Under the pieces are notes generated by a model that was given only the letters and a program-made list of their open reading frames with translations, ran no database searches and was not told the origin of the DNA. A stretch of DNA of 52,742 bases, taken from contig DWYS01000116.1 of assembly GCA_019118585.1 (NCBI GenBank), positions 1 through 52,742 of the forward strand, in the 5' to 3' direction. Positions 1-8,301 of the stretch are shown piece by piece. The translations under genes and the position numbers were made by a program. The first letter of the stretch is position 1. Every line of letters begins with the position of its first letter. Source of the DNA: Candidatus Enterocloster faecavium (GTDB lineage Bacteria > Bacillota > Clostridia > Lachnospirales > Lachnospiraceae).

Positions 1-706
1 AGCCCTGAAGAAAAAAGCCCACCATATTAAAGCGGTACAGTGCAGACAGCCAGATACTTTGATCGATCTGGTCCATCAGCAGTTTTCCGGCTGGCGTGGC
101 AGAAAAAAGCTCCAGAACCAGCGCTGCTACCCAGAGAATCAGCAGTCCCTGAGCAAGTCCCAAAAAAGTTCCCGCGATTTTATTCAATCCATAAATGATC
201 GGAAGACGGGCCAGCAGATCCAGCCACCGGACAATCAGCTGAAGTCCCACAAAAACCAGAATGAATAAAATAGCAGAGCTGATCCAGTTCAGGATAATAT
301 TCGCCACATATGTGCCCACATACTGTGCAAACCGTTCTACTCCCAGAAGACGGTATACTTCCCCATTATTATTCGCGATCAGCGCCTCTTTCATATTTTC
401 CGGCAGTTCCAGCCCTTCAATTGCCAGACGCTGGGCTGACGGCTCGTTTAAAGCCTCCTCGTCCGATTCATGCAGTCCCACGGCTTCCAGCACAAAGCCA
501 GAAACAGCTTCCTGGATATGGGTATTCTGAGCCAGTGTGTCCGTTATATAAGGCGAAGCAAATTTTACGATCGTCAACGTGATCACAAGGGCTCCAATGG
601 AGATGCACTGCTTTAAAAAGCCTCTGTAATGTCCATACAGCATCATTCCGATTAAAAATACAGCTACCGCCGCAGACAGCCAGTGTTCCAAAATCATCTG
701 CTCCAT
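1..706 (-). CDS. cvpA: CvpA family membrane protein (partial, C-terminus beyond window)
   Basis: This minus-strand reading frame is open from an ATG at 706 to the window edge and so is absent from the ORF track. It gives about 235 residues beginning MEQMILEHWLSAAVAVFL. The layout is two N-terminal hydrophobic stretches (AAVAVFLIGMMLYG; ISIGALVITLTIV), a polar region of about 85 residues, then two more hydrophobic segments (ISSAILFILVFVGLQLIV; LGLAQGLLILWVAALVL) around a short IYGLNKIAGTFLGLAQG motif. That order is typical of the CvpA / colicin V production family, inner-membrane proteins of poorly defined role. It starts 7 bases after the stop of the HAD gene, and the tail of that gene (AAAGGGAAA) is the only candidate ribosome-binding site, so the two are probably translationally coupled. 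It is the last gene of the pfkA-dnaX operon visible here. Confidence 0.7.
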   Translation of the reverse strand, partial: MEQMILEHWLSAAVAVFLIGMMLYGHYRGFLKQCISIGALVITLTIVKFASPYITDTLAQNTHIQEAVSGFVLEAVGLHESDEEALNEPSAQRLAIEGLELPENMKEALIANNNGEVYRLLGVERFAQYVGTYVANIILNWISSAILFILVFVGLQLIVRWLDLLARLPIIYGLNKIAGTFLGLAQGLLILWVAALVLELFSATPAGKLLMDQIDQSIWLSALYRFNMVGFFLQG

Positions 707-713
707 TTTTCGT

Positions 714-1553
714 CTATTTCCCTTTGCTGTTTAATACAAATTTTTCCACTGCAGCCGCTACTCCATCCTCATCATTTGACATTGTGATAAAGTCTGCCGC
801 AGCCTTCACTTCTTCCAGTCCATTGACCATGGCAACACCTATGCCTGCTGCCTGAATCATGGACAGGTCATTTCCGCCGTCTCCCAGAGCCATCGTTGCC
901 TCCCGGTCAATTTTCAGATAGTCCGCCAGCCACATTAACGCCCTTCCTTTCGTGGCAGAAGAAGCATTGATCTCCAGATTGTTATAAAGGGATGAGGTGA
1001 TCACCAGATCCGGCTCCTGTTCCAGTTCTCTGCAAAGAGGCTCCCGGTCCTTTAAATCCGCCAGAAAAATGTTGATCTTCTCCACATCCTCCCCCGTCCG
1101 CTCTACGTATTCCAGGATATCCGGCACCACATCCCGGGTAGCGCGGACCATATCCTGCATAACCGCATTTAAACCGAACTCTTCCATATGGTCATAAAAT
1201 CGCGGCTGGCTGATGCCTCTGCCCTTGATATACGGGTCATACATAGCATGATACCGGCTGATCATTTTCATCAGCCGGATTGCTTTCGTATTGGATATGG
1301 TCTGGCGTTCCAGCACCTCCCCGGTCTTTAAGTCCGTTATGGTCCCCCCGTTTGTGGTAATTGCGTAGCGGATACCTGGAATATTCTTGATCTCCGGTAT
1401 GATGCCTGATGCAGACCGCCCTGTGGTGGGGACAATATAGACTCCCCTCCGCGCACAGGCCGAAAGCGCTTCCCGATTCCGGTCAGACAAATGTTTTTGG
1501 GAATCCAGCACCGTTCCATCCAGGTCAAAGGCAACGATTTGTATTGGCTTCAT
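714..1553 (-). CDS. Cof-type HAD-IIB phosphatase
   Basis: A 279-residue protein of the haloacid dehalogenase superfamily, subclass IIB (Cof/YidA/YbiV group). Motif I is FDLDGTVLDS near residue 9, with the nucleophile and acid/base aspartates. Motif II is the Thr-Thr-Gly of PTTGRS. The C-terminal motif III/IV is LGDGGNDLSMIQAAGIGVAM, which binds Mg2+. The insert between motifs II and III is the C2-type cap. Such enzymes dephosphorylate sugar phosphates, flavin or pyridoxal phosphates, and the precise substrate cannot be read from sequence. The start is supported by AGGGAG upstream. It lies between the TPR gene and cvpA in the same orientation. A long hairpin at 1575-1610 separates it from the TPR gene. 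Confidence 0.85.
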   Translation of the reverse strand: MKPIQIVAFDLDGTVLDSQKHLSDRNREALSACARRGVYIVPTTGRSASGIIPEIKNIPGIRYAITTNGGTITDLKTGEVLERQTISNTKAIRLMKMISRYHAMYDPYIKGRGISQPRFYDHMEEFGLNAVMQDMVRATRDVVPDILEYVERTGEDVEKINIFLADLKDREPLCRELEQEPDLVITSSLYNNLEINASSATKGRALMWLADYLKIDREATMALGDGGNDLSMIQAAGIGVAMVNGLEEVKAAADFITMSNDEDGVAAAVEKFVLNSKGK

Positions 1554-1574
1554 ATTTTTCTCCCTTGATAAGCA

Positions 1575-1610
1575 GCCCCGGAATGCTGCGCTTTCGCAAA
1601 ATTCCGGGGC
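1575..1610. terminator. Long intergenic hairpin between TPR gene and HAD gene
   Basis: Perfect 10-bp arms GCCCCGGAAT / ATTCCGGGGC enclose a second small stem (TGCG-CTTT-CGCA). On the minus strand, the direction of the flanking genes, no U-tract follows. On the plus strand AGTTTT follows. It may be a partial terminator, an RNA-processing or stabilising hairpin, or a terminator for antisense transcription. Confidence 0.55.
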
Positions 1611-1650
1611 AGTTTTATAGTCAATGTGTCGCTGTCAGGCCGCCCTTCTC

Positions 1651-3825
1651 TCAGATAAAATGCTCCTCCTTGAGAATCAGGCGCCCCTCTTTATCGTATT
1701 TGGAGGAAAATAATCCTTTCATACGTTTCCCAAGGCTCGGCCGCTCCGCACGGTCTGCCGCTTCCTCGATCAAATCCTCCGCATTTGTCTTAGTCAGAGG
1801 AATTCCATCCTCCTCCATAATTTCAATGCGTTCATAAAGGGCCAGCATGCTCTTTCCGGAAATACTGCAGTCAATCTCACCTGCATACTGACACGCATAC
1901 TGAGCAAATTCGTCAATATCCATCTCCTCTTCCTCATCTGCATCCTCCGTTTCCGGACTCTGCTCATAGGGAGCGGCATATTCTTCTTCCGGAACAGGCT
2001 CGTCCTCCTGCTCATCCTCTTCGTAAAATTCCTCTTCAGGAAGCTCTGCCTCTTCCTCCTTGCGCGGTCTGGCCGGCTCCGGCTGAGCTGCCGGCTGAGG
2101 TGTTGGATGTACCGCCGGCTGAGCTGCCGGAGTTTTTTCCTTGACAGGCTCAGGCTGCCGGCCGGACTCAGGGATTACCTCCTGGGTATTTTCATTCACG
2201 CACCGGAACCGTTTTGCCAGGCCGGGATATTCCTCTTTGATGGCATCCAGCTGTTCCTTATTATCAATGAGAATAACGTTCATACCAGTCTCATCCCGGT
2301 CCATCAGCTGGTCCAGTTCCTCCAGCACATCGTCTCTCATATCTCCTGCATATTCCACGATCAGGTCCTTGCCTACCAGCTGATCGGCCAGAGCCAGAAC
2401 CCCCCGCTTATTCAGCTTTTCTCCCGTAATCTTGGCCGCCTGATTTTTGATGCCAAGCTCACGGTGAATCCTCTTCAGCGCATCTACTGCAATCACCAGA
2501 CCTGCTTCCGGGTCCTCCGACTCCACCATCAAATGGCATGCCACCCGGTCCGATGGTCCGCCTGCCGCTTCCACATCTTCTCCTTTTACCTTTAAACTGC
2601 GGATATCCTTCAGGACCCTCGTCTGAGCATACCTGGCTTCTTCCGAAAATTCTGCACCGGAGATGCGGGACAGCTCCCGGGCCAGATTGGCCTGGACCTC
2701 AGCCTCGTGAACTCTGGCCGCCAGGTCCTCCTCCGTCTGGGGATTCTGCTGCCATGAAGCGGAGGTTTTTCCTGAAACAGGCATTTGGTCAGAGGACGCT
2801 GTTGCAGCTGTTTCGGCAGCAGCAGCCTCCTGGTCAGGTCCGTCATCCTGTACCGTTTTCTCCTCAGGTTCTGCAGACGGCTCTTTTGCCGCCTCAGGCT
2901 GCTGCTCGGTCTCCGCTGCGGCGGCCTGAAGAACGGCAGCTTCCGGCTCTGCTGCCGGCTCCTTTGGCGCAGCTTCCTGTTCAGGAACTGGCTGGGACTC
3001 TTCCTGAGGCTGCTCTTCCTCCTGCTCCGGCCTGGTGTAGAAACGGTAAGGCTGACGTTCTCCGTAAACCGGTGCCTCCTCCTCTTCCGGAGTTTCCTGA
3101 GCCTTAGCAGGGTCTACCCGTCTGGCTCTCTCCGGGCGTCCCGGTTTCTGGCTGTCCATGTCAAAGGTGCCTGTCTCGTACTCCTGCTCCACTTCCCGCA
3201 GCCTTGCTTCGTATTTGTCCCTGTTTTCCTCCAGGTCCATCTGATACTTATTCAAAGGTGCGTACTGGAGCTTTAAATCCATAGCCTTTTCCACATATTT
3301 ACCCAGACCGAACATCAGCATAATCTTGTCGCAGGTGCGGACGCACAGATCGCTCATCCCGGTCTTGCTGTAAAGGGTAGCCAGCTCATACATCCACTTC
3401 TCGTCCAGTTCCACATTGCAATACTGCTCCAGTGTATGGATCAGCTGCTCTGCCGGGGCCCCCTTTGCTTTTAAAATCATATAGCGCAGCAGATACTGCC
3501 TTGCATCGTCGGGAGCCAGATCGCAGAATTCCCGATAATAGTCCTCCGCCTCCGCTGTATTGCCCTGTTTTACAGCCAGCTCCGCCAGCTTATAAAGCAG
3601 CCGTTTGCCGATGGGAGCGCGCTCAAAGGCCAGAAGCAAAATATCCTTTGCCTCCTGATACTCCTCATTTTTCTCGTAAATCGAAGATACCATGGAAAGA
3701 ATGCTTACATTGCGCACTCTTCTCCAGTCAATGGTATCCGCAATCTTCATGGCGGACTCAAAGTCCCCTCTGTTCACCAGCTTTTTAATCTGTTCTACCC
3801 GAACATTAAATTCGTATTTATCCAT
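1651..3825 (-). CDS. TPR-containing protein with long acidic linkers
   Basis: The ORF opens at 3864, but the best start is the ATG at 3825 (MDKYEFNVR), which has GAGGGAG nine bases upstream; that gives 724 residues. Residues 1 to about 190 contain tetratricopeptide-like helical repeats (GDFESAMKIADTI; EYQEAKDILLLAFERAP; GNTAEAEDYYREFCDLAP). About 160 Glu/Pro/Ala-rich residues follow, probably disordered. Then comes a folded central part (ARYAQTRVLKDIRSL through NPGLAKRF-like YPGLAKRF), a second acidic stretch, and a conserved C-terminal segment ending in a basic GKRMKGLFSSKYDKEG. There is no signal peptide or membrane segment, so it is cytoplasmic. The original ATG overlaps the recR stop, so it is in the recR operon. 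Function is unknown. The central part resembles the lid side of AAA ATPases but no Walker motif is visible. Confidence 0.75.
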   Translation of the reverse strand: MDKYEFNVRVEQIKKLVNRGDFESAMKIADTIDWRRVRNVSILSMVSSIYEKNEEYQEAKDILLLAFERAPIGKRLLYKLAELAVKQGNTAEAEDYYREFCDLAPDDARQYLLRYMILKAKGAPAEQLIHTLEQYCNVELDEKWMYELATLYSKTGMSDLCVRTCDKIMLMFGLGKYVEKAMDLKLQYAPLNKYQMDLEENRDKYEARLREVEQEYETGTFDMDSQKPGRPERARRVDPAKAQETPEEEEAPVYGERQPYRFYTRPEQEEEQPQEESQPVPEQEAAPKEPAAEPEAAVLQAAAAETEQQPEAAKEPSAEPEEKTVQDDGPDQEAAAAETAATASSDQMPVSGKTSASWQQNPQTEEDLAARVHEAEVQANLARELSRISGAEFSEEARYAQTRVLKDIRSLKVKGEDVEAAGGPSDRVACHLMVESEDPEAGLVIAVDALKRIHRELGIKNQAAKITGEKLNKRGVLALADQLVGKDLIVEYAGDMRDDVLEELDQLMDRDETGMNVILIDNKEQLDAIKEEYPGLAKRFRCVNENTQEVIPESGRQPEPVKEKTPAAQPAVHPTPQPAAQPEPARPRKEEEAELPEEEFYEEDEQEDEPVPEEEYAAPYEQSPETEDADEEEEMDIDEFAQYACQYAGEIDCSISGKSMLALYERIEIMEEDGIPLTKTNAEDLIEEAADRAERPSLGKRMKGLFSSKYDKEGRLILKEEHFI

Positions 3826-3863
3826 CTTGCCCATCTCCCTCATCCTGCCTTTCTCCCGAAACA

Positions 3864-4460
3864 TTACAGCTCCGTTCTGCCTTCCAGGGCACGAAGCAGG
3901 GTTACCTCGTCTATGTATTCCAAGTCTCCGCCCACCGGCACTCCGCTGGCAATCCTTGTGACTTTAATCCCAGTGGGCTTGATCAGCTTGCTGAGATACA
4001 TTGCCGTGGTCTCTCCTTCCAGACTGGAGTTTGTGGCAATGATCACTTCTTCCACATCCGACTGAAGCCTCTGCATCAGCTCCTTCAGCTTAATATCCCC
4101 AGGGCCGATCCCAAGCATGGGTGAAATGGCTCCATGGAGCACATGATAGACGCCGTCGTATTTCCCCGTCTTTTCATAAGCGGCCAAATCTCTGGTATTC
4201 TCCACCACCATGATCATCTTATGGTTGCGCTTATCACTGCTGCAGATGGGGCACAGCTCCTGGTCGGTCAGCGTAAAGCATTCCCGGCAGTAGCGGATAT
4301 GGTTTCTGGCTTCCGTCATGGCTCCTGCCAGCTCCTCCACCTGCTCTTTGGGCATATTGATGATATGGAAAGCCAGACGCTGGGCGGATTTGGCTCCCAC
4401 TCCGGGGAGCTTAGACAATTCTTCAATTAACTTTGTAATCTGACTGCTGTAATAATCCAT
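3864..4460 (-). CDS. recR: Recombination mediator protein RecR
   Basis: 198 residues, the usual RecR length. The N-terminal helix-hairpin-helix reads [19 protein letters not shown]. The zinc-binding cysteines are in [16 protein letters not shown] near residues 57-72. The Toprim domain follows ([37 protein letters not shown]). RecR acts with RecF and RecO to load RecA on single-stranded gaps during DNA repair in the cytoplasm. Its ATG overlaps the ybaB stop in a TAATG arrangement, and its own stop overlaps the next ATG the same way, so translation of the three genes is coupled. The dnaX-ybaB-recR order is widespread in bacteria. Confidence 0.97.
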   Translation of the reverse strand: MDYYSSQITKLIEELSKLPGVGAKSAQRLAFHIINMPKEQVEELAGAMTEARNHIRYCRECFTLTDQELCPICSSDKRNHKMIMVVENTRDLAAYEKTGKYDGVYHVLHGAISPMLGIGPGDIKLKELMQRLQSDVEEVIIATNSSLEGETTAMYLSKLIKPTGIKVTRIASGVPVGGDLEYIDEVTLLRALEGRTEL

Positions 4461-4816
4461 TAGAAGGGAAAGCCTCCGCCCAGAGCGCCTCCCAAGCCCC
4501 CGGTAAGGCGGGACATCGCCTCGCTGCTGTCCGCCTCCATCTGGCGGAGAGCTTCATTGGCTGCCGCTACGATCAAATCCTCCAGCATCTCGATATCCTC
4601 CGGGTCCACCACCTCAGGAGAAAGCTTTACGGAAAGAATCTCCTTCTTTCCGGATACGGTAACGCTCACCGCACCGCCGCCTGCATTGGCTGTATACTCC
4701 TTTGCCTCCAGTTCCTTTGTCGTCTCCTCCATCTGACGCTGCATGCGCTGAGCCTGCTTCATCAGGTTGCTCATATTGCCGGGCATGCCGCCCGGAAATC
4801 CTCCACGTTTTGCCAT
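4460..4816 (-). CDS. ybaB: YbaB/EbfC family nucleoid-associated protein
   Basis: 118 residues. It has a Gly/Met-rich N-terminus ([25 protein letters not shown]), a coiled helix, the conserved core [48 protein letters not shown], and a Gly-rich tail ([12 protein letters not shown]). YbaB/EbfC dimers bind DNA and are associated with the nucleoid and with RecFOR-type repair. It lies 71 bases downstream of dnaX and overlaps recR by one base. AGGAGG sits 10 bases before the ATG, a stronger site than those of its neighbours. Confidence 0.95.
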   Translation of the reverse strand: MAKRGGFPGGMPGNMSNLMKQAQRMQRQMEETTKELEAKEYTANAGGGAVSVTVSGKKEILSVKLSPEVVDPEDIEMLEDLIVAAANEALRQMEADSSEAMSRLTGGLGGALGGGFPF

Positions 4817-4887
4817 GGCTGTAATTCCTCCTGTTATTTCCTGTTATATATATAAAATATCAATATACGGGATATCCCGCTTTTTTC

Positions 4888-6564
4888 CTATTCTTCCTCA
4901 TAGGTAATATCCATATGAATCTTTTCTTCCAGTTCTTCCTGAGTCACATAGATGGTATTGAAAGACTCTCCCCTGGCCGCCAGTCTGGTTTTAAAATAAA
5001 TGGAGCGGCCATATTTTTCCTGAACCATGGATTCCAGCTGCCCGATCACCGTAGGCCGCTTTCCCATATCATAATTCATTGAGTCCATAAATACAATAGT
5101 CAAACAGCTGTCTCCGCTGGGTTCCACTACCGTATCGCGAAGATAAGCTCTGGCTCCTCCTCCCAGGGCCCGCACAAGCTTGCCCCACTCATTGCGAATC
5201 AGATTCAGATCCTCCATCTGTGCCTTGGGGAGGGCGACCTGTTTGGGGGGCTGCGGCGCCGAAGGGGAAGCCGGAACATGTTCCCCTGTATTTTGAGGCC
5301 GTGCTCCGGTCCGGGAACCTTCTGGTGTCCCGTCTCCCGGCATTTCCCCGGCCGCCGGTCCCAGTGTCCCCGCCGTCTGAGCCGCCGCAAAGCCAGCCGG
5401 TCTGGCTTCCAGATCCTCCACCTGCTCTTCCAGGAATTTAAGCCGTTCCAGAACAGAATCCAGATTTTCTTCCATAGCAGGCTTTGTGAGACGGATCATC
5501 GCCACCTCGACCAACACCCTCTTCTGGCTGGCGTAGCGGAGCTGATTGGACAAATCCGAGAAAATACGGATGTAGCGCATCAGGGTATTGGAATCTGCAA
5601 GCTCTGCATCCTCCTGGAGCTGCTTCTGGTTCTCTGTGGACATATCCAGGAGTCCCTCCGCATCATCGGTGCTTTTCAGAAGCAGGAGATTGCGCAGATA
5701 CCAGATAAAATCCGTGACAAACTGCCCCAGCTCGCGCCCCTGGACCACCAGCTCCTCCAGCGTCAGTATGGCCTGACGGGTATCTCCCCGTACAACCGCC
5801 CCGAACATCTGGCTGAAAATACCGGAGTCTACGGCCCCCAGCACCTCCAGCACATTGTCATAGGTGAGAAGGGTGCCAAAATGGAAGGCTACGCACTGGT
5901 CCAGAAGACTCAGGGCATCACGCAGAGAGCCATCCGCCGCCTTGGCCACATAGAGGAGCGCTTTATCCTCCACCTGAATATGCTCTGCCTGAGTCAGCTC
6001 CCGCAGACGGTCTGCTATGGTTTCCAGAGAGATGCGCTTGAAATCATAGCGCTGGCACCGCGAAAGGATGGTGATGGGAATTTTGTGCACCTCCGTAGTG
6101 GCCAGAATAAAAATCACATAGGAAGGCGGCTCCTCCAAAGTCTTTAACAGGGCGTTAAAGGCTCCGATGGAAAGCATGTGTACCTCATCGATAATATAAA
6201 CGCGGTAGCGCCCGTCTGTAGGCGGATACTGAACCTGCTCCCGAATATCCCGGATATTTTCCACACCGTTGTTGGAGGCTGCATCAATCTCCACCACATT
6301 CATGGAGGAGCCCTCCAAAATCGCTTTGCAGGAGGGACATTCATTGCAGGGGCTTCCATCTACCGGATTCTGGCAGTTCACTGCCCTGGCAAAAATCTTT
6401 GCAATACTGGTTTTTCCTGTTCCTCTTGTTCCGCAGAACAGGTAGGCATGGCCTACCCGTTCCGAAGTAATTTGATTTTTCAGAGTCTGTACAATGGGGT
6501 CCTGTCCTTTTACATCTTCAAAGGAAATCGGACGCCATTTGCGGTACAATGCCGTATAGGACAT
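4888..6564 (-). CDS. dnaX: DNA polymerase III subunits gamma/tau
   Basis: 558 residues. The N-terminal AAA+ clamp-loader module has Walker A GTRGTGKTS (about residue 45), zinc-binding cysteines in CQNPVDGSPCNECPSC, Walker B YIIDEVHML, sensor 1 LATTEVHKIP and the SRC motif LSRCQRYDF. Domain III and a low-complexity Pro/Gly linker (about 390-450) come before a C-terminal tau-type domain (LNLIRNEWGKLVRALG). It drives ATP-dependent loading of the sliding clamp and binds the polymerase. I saw no obvious slippery sequence for a programmed gamma frameshift. It begins 3 bases after the pfkA stop, so it is probably co-transcribed with a glycolytic gene. Confidence 0.97.
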   Translation of the reverse strand: MSYTALYRKWRPISFEDVKGQDPIVQTLKNQITSERVGHAYLFCGTRGTGKTSIAKIFARAVNCQNPVDGSPCNECPSCKAILEGSSMNVVEIDAASNNGVENIRDIREQVQYPPTDGRYRVYIIDEVHMLSIGAFNALLKTLEEPPSYVIFILATTEVHKIPITILSRCQRYDFKRISLETIADRLRELTQAEHIQVEDKALLYVAKAADGSLRDALSLLDQCVAFHFGTLLTYDNVLEVLGAVDSGIFSQMFGAVVRGDTRQAILTLEELVVQGRELGQFVTDFIWYLRNLLLLKSTDDAEGLLDMSTENQKQLQEDAELADSNTLMRYIRIFSDLSNQLRYASQKRVLVEVAMIRLTKPAMEENLDSVLERLKFLEEQVEDLEARPAGFAAAQTAGTLGPAAGEMPGDGTPEGSRTGARPQNTGEHVPASPSAPQPPKQVALPKAQMEDLNLIRNEWGKLVRALGGGARAYLRDTVVEPSGDSCLTIVFMDSMNYDMGKRPTVIGQLESMVQEKYGRSIYFKTRLAARGESFNTIYVTQEELEEKIHMDITYEEE

Positions 6565-6567
6565 AGT

Positions 6568-7647
6568 TTATTCATCTCCAAAGCAGATGCCCACCATCTT
6601 GGCTTCCTGAATCATGGCGCATCCCGGGTCTACGGTTTTCAGTTTGCCCGCTACCTCTTTAAGAGGAACCTGCACAATGTCATTGCCGCGGAACGCGACC
6701 ATATAGCCGTACTGTTCCTCTGCAATCAGCCGGGCCGCCTCCGCTCCCAGTCTGGTGGAGATCACCCGGTCATAGGCACAGGGGCTTCCCCCTCTCTGGG
6801 TATGTCCGGGTACCGTAACCCGAACCTCGCTTCCGGTAATTTCTGTGATCCTGGCCCCGATCTCATAAGCCACAGAAGGATAAACAGGGCCGTTCTTTTT
6901 CTTTTCCTTCAGCTGTTTCTTGGTCATGGCCGCCTCTTCCTTCGAGATGGCTCCCTCTGCCACTGCCAGGATGGAAAAATGTTTTCCTGCCTTGGAGCGT
7001 CTGGTAATCGCCTCGCAGACCACATTGATATCGTAGGGGATCTCCGGCAGCAAAATAATGTCTGCCCCTCCGGCCATACCTGCATGGAGGGTCAGCCACC
7101 CTACCTTATGCCCCATCACCTCCACAATGAATACCCGGCGGTGGGAGGCAGCCGTGGTATGGATGCAGTCAATCGCATTGGTAGCGATATTTACCGCGCT
7201 CTGGAAACCGAAGGTCATCTCTGTTCCCCAGAGATCGTTGTCAATGGTCTTGGGAAGGGAAACCACGTTTAATCCTTCCTCGCTGAGCATATTGGCCGTC
7301 TTCTGACTGCCGTTTCCTCCAAGCACAACCAGGCAGTTCAGCTTCAGCTTCCGGTAGGTGTGCTTCATGGATTCTACCTTGTCCAGGCCGTTCTCATCCG
7401 GAACGCGCATCTGCTTAAAGGGCTGTCTGGAAGTCCCCAGGATGGTTCCACCTTCCGTGAGAATTCCGGAGAAATCCGATGGCTGCATAATCTTATAGTT
7501 GGCATAAATCAGTCCCTTATATCCGTCCTCAAATCCGATGATCTCTACGTCGTCATACATGTTGTACAGGGATTTTGCCACGCCCCTCATGGTAGCGTTT
7601 AATGCCTGGCAGTCCCCGCCGCTGGTCAGCATTCCAATTCTTCTCAT
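6568..7647 (-). CDS. pfkA: 6-phosphofructokinase (group III-like, mixed ATP/PPi signature)
   Basis: The ORF opens at 7692, but the ATG at 7647 (MRRIGMLTSGGD) has AAAGGAAG at the right distance and aligns with the family start, giving 359 residues. It phosphorylates fructose-6-phosphate to fructose-1,6-bisphosphate in glycolysis. The catalytic TIDND, the substrate-binding MGHKVGWLTLHAGMAGGAD and PGHTQRGG motifs are present. At the two phosphoryl-donor selecting positions it has Gly (GGNGS, the ATP-type residue) and Lys (LPKTIDND, where E. coli PfkA has Gly). The usual metal-binding Asp of GGDGS is Asn. So the phosphoryl donor is not settled. A promoter lies about 75-105 bases upstream and dnaX follows after 3 bases. 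Confidence 0.92.
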   Translation of the reverse strand: MRRIGMLTSGGDCQALNATMRGVAKSLYNMYDDVEIIGFEDGYKGLIYANYKIMQPSDFSGILTEGGTILGTSRQPFKQMRVPDENGLDKVESMKHTYRKLKLNCLVVLGGNGSQKTANMLSEEGLNVVSLPKTIDNDLWGTEMTFGFQSAVNIATNAIDCIHTTAASHRRVFIVEVMGHKVGWLTLHAGMAGGADIILLPEIPYDINVVCEAITRRSKAGKHFSILAVAEGAISKEEAAMTKKQLKEKKKNGPVYPSVAYEIGARITEITGSEVRVTVPGHTQRGGSPCAYDRVISTRLGAEAARLIAEEQYGYMVAFRGNDIVQVPLKEVAGKLKTVDPGCAMIQEAKMVGICFGDE

Positions 7648-7721
7648 AGGGTACTTCCTTTCTTTTGCGGATTCTTTCCATATGGTTTTCATAATGACAG
7701 GATGCCCCGCTCAATGCTCTC

Positions 7722-7750
7722 ATTATACCGCAAAGGACTTTTGGGGGCAA
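7722..7750 (-). promoter_or_regulatory. Predicted sigma-A promoter of pfkA-dnaX operon
   Basis: Minus-strand -35 TTGCCC (7745-7750), 17-base spacer, -10 TATAAT (7722-7727). It lies between the SRP RNA terminator hairpin and the pfkA ATG. Confidence 0.7.
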
Positions 7751-7846
7751 GTAAAAATCCGCCTGGCAGTAATCTCTATGCCGAAAGATACCAGGGCATT
7801 TAAAGGAATTACAGGAAATCAGGTGCCAAGCGCCTGCAGCAGACGC

Positions 7847-7905
7847 AAATATGGCGATGAATCTTAGGAGTCTTCCGGCTCCCAACATCCATCGCCATAT
7901 TTTTT
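7847..7905. terminator. Bidirectional-looking terminator hairpin after SRP RNA
   Basis: 13-bp perfect arms AAATATGGCGATG / CATCGCCATATTT, with an inner GGAG/CTCC stem. Reading plus, TTTTTT follows immediately. Reading minus, the SRP RNA direction, only a short U run follows the stem. It sits 4 bases beyond the inferred mature 3' end of the SRP RNA. Confidence 0.6.
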
Positions 7906-7908
7906 AAA

Positions 7909-8172
7909 TCCACGCGCTCTGCTTTGTACAGTTACCATGAACGTTACTCATGCAGTTAGCTCAGTCCAGGCTGCCTTACGGCACATGAGAGGTTCCGCTT
8001 AGTGCTGCTGCATTCCTGCCCTGACACGGTTCACGGATTCCCATTGCGCAAGACCCAAACGTCATCACCACTTTCACAAGGCAGCTTCACAGCAAGATGT
8101 CCGGGGCAGAGCATCACCCCTGCTAAGGCGGATTGCAGGTGCAGGGCACCGCCAGCTCCCCGGCTGCGTGGA
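7909..8172 (-). ncRNA. ffs: Signal recognition particle RNA, large (Alu-containing) type
   Basis: The minus strand contains the S-domain core GTCAGGGCAGGAATGCAGC (complement of about 8004-8025), followed by CACTAAGCGGAACCTCTCATGTGCCGTAAGGCAGCCTGG. Its 5' part reads GGCGGTGCCCTGCACCTGCAATCCGCC. These match the layout of the B. subtilis scRNA, including the Alu-domain 5' segment and the GACGTTTGGGTC stretch. Ends were set by a 7-bp terminal helix: TCCACGC at the 5' end pairs with GCGTGGA at the 3' end, giving 264 nt, the usual size for the Firmicutes long form. The RNA scaffolds Ffh for co-translational targeting to the membrane. A strong promoter precedes it and pfkA-dnaX follows, similar to the scr-dnaX proximity in Bacillus. 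Confidence 0.95.
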
Positions 8173-8235
8173 AACTTTATGACTGTTGAATCAAAGGACG
8201 TATCTGCCGCAAATATACGGGAAACACGCTCGTTT

Positions 8236-8264
8236 AGTATAACCTGACGGGGGATATTTGTCAA
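8236..8264 (-). promoter_or_regulatory. Strong sigma-A promoter of SRP RNA
   Basis: Minus-strand -35 TTGACA (8259-8264), exactly 17 bases, -10 TATACT (8236-8241). The predicted start near 8229 leaves about 55 nt of 5' precursor before the mature RNA, consistent with processing. Confidence 0.88.
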
Positions 8265-8301
8265 GGGTACCTCTGTGAAGTTTCATTAATCCATACATCA
8301 A

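Noticed and set aside
59-582. Three short plus-strand ORFs at the window start
   Set aside because: They lie antisense to an open minus-strand CvpA-like frame that runs off the window edge and has coherent membrane segments.
4868-4879. CGGGATATCCCG palindrome between dnaX and ybaB
   Set aside because: Twelve bases with no loop and no partner copy; too short to call an operator or terminator.
6178-7272. 364-residue plus-strand ORF over dnaX and pfkA
   Set aside because: Shadow of two clear housekeeping genes; no start signals.
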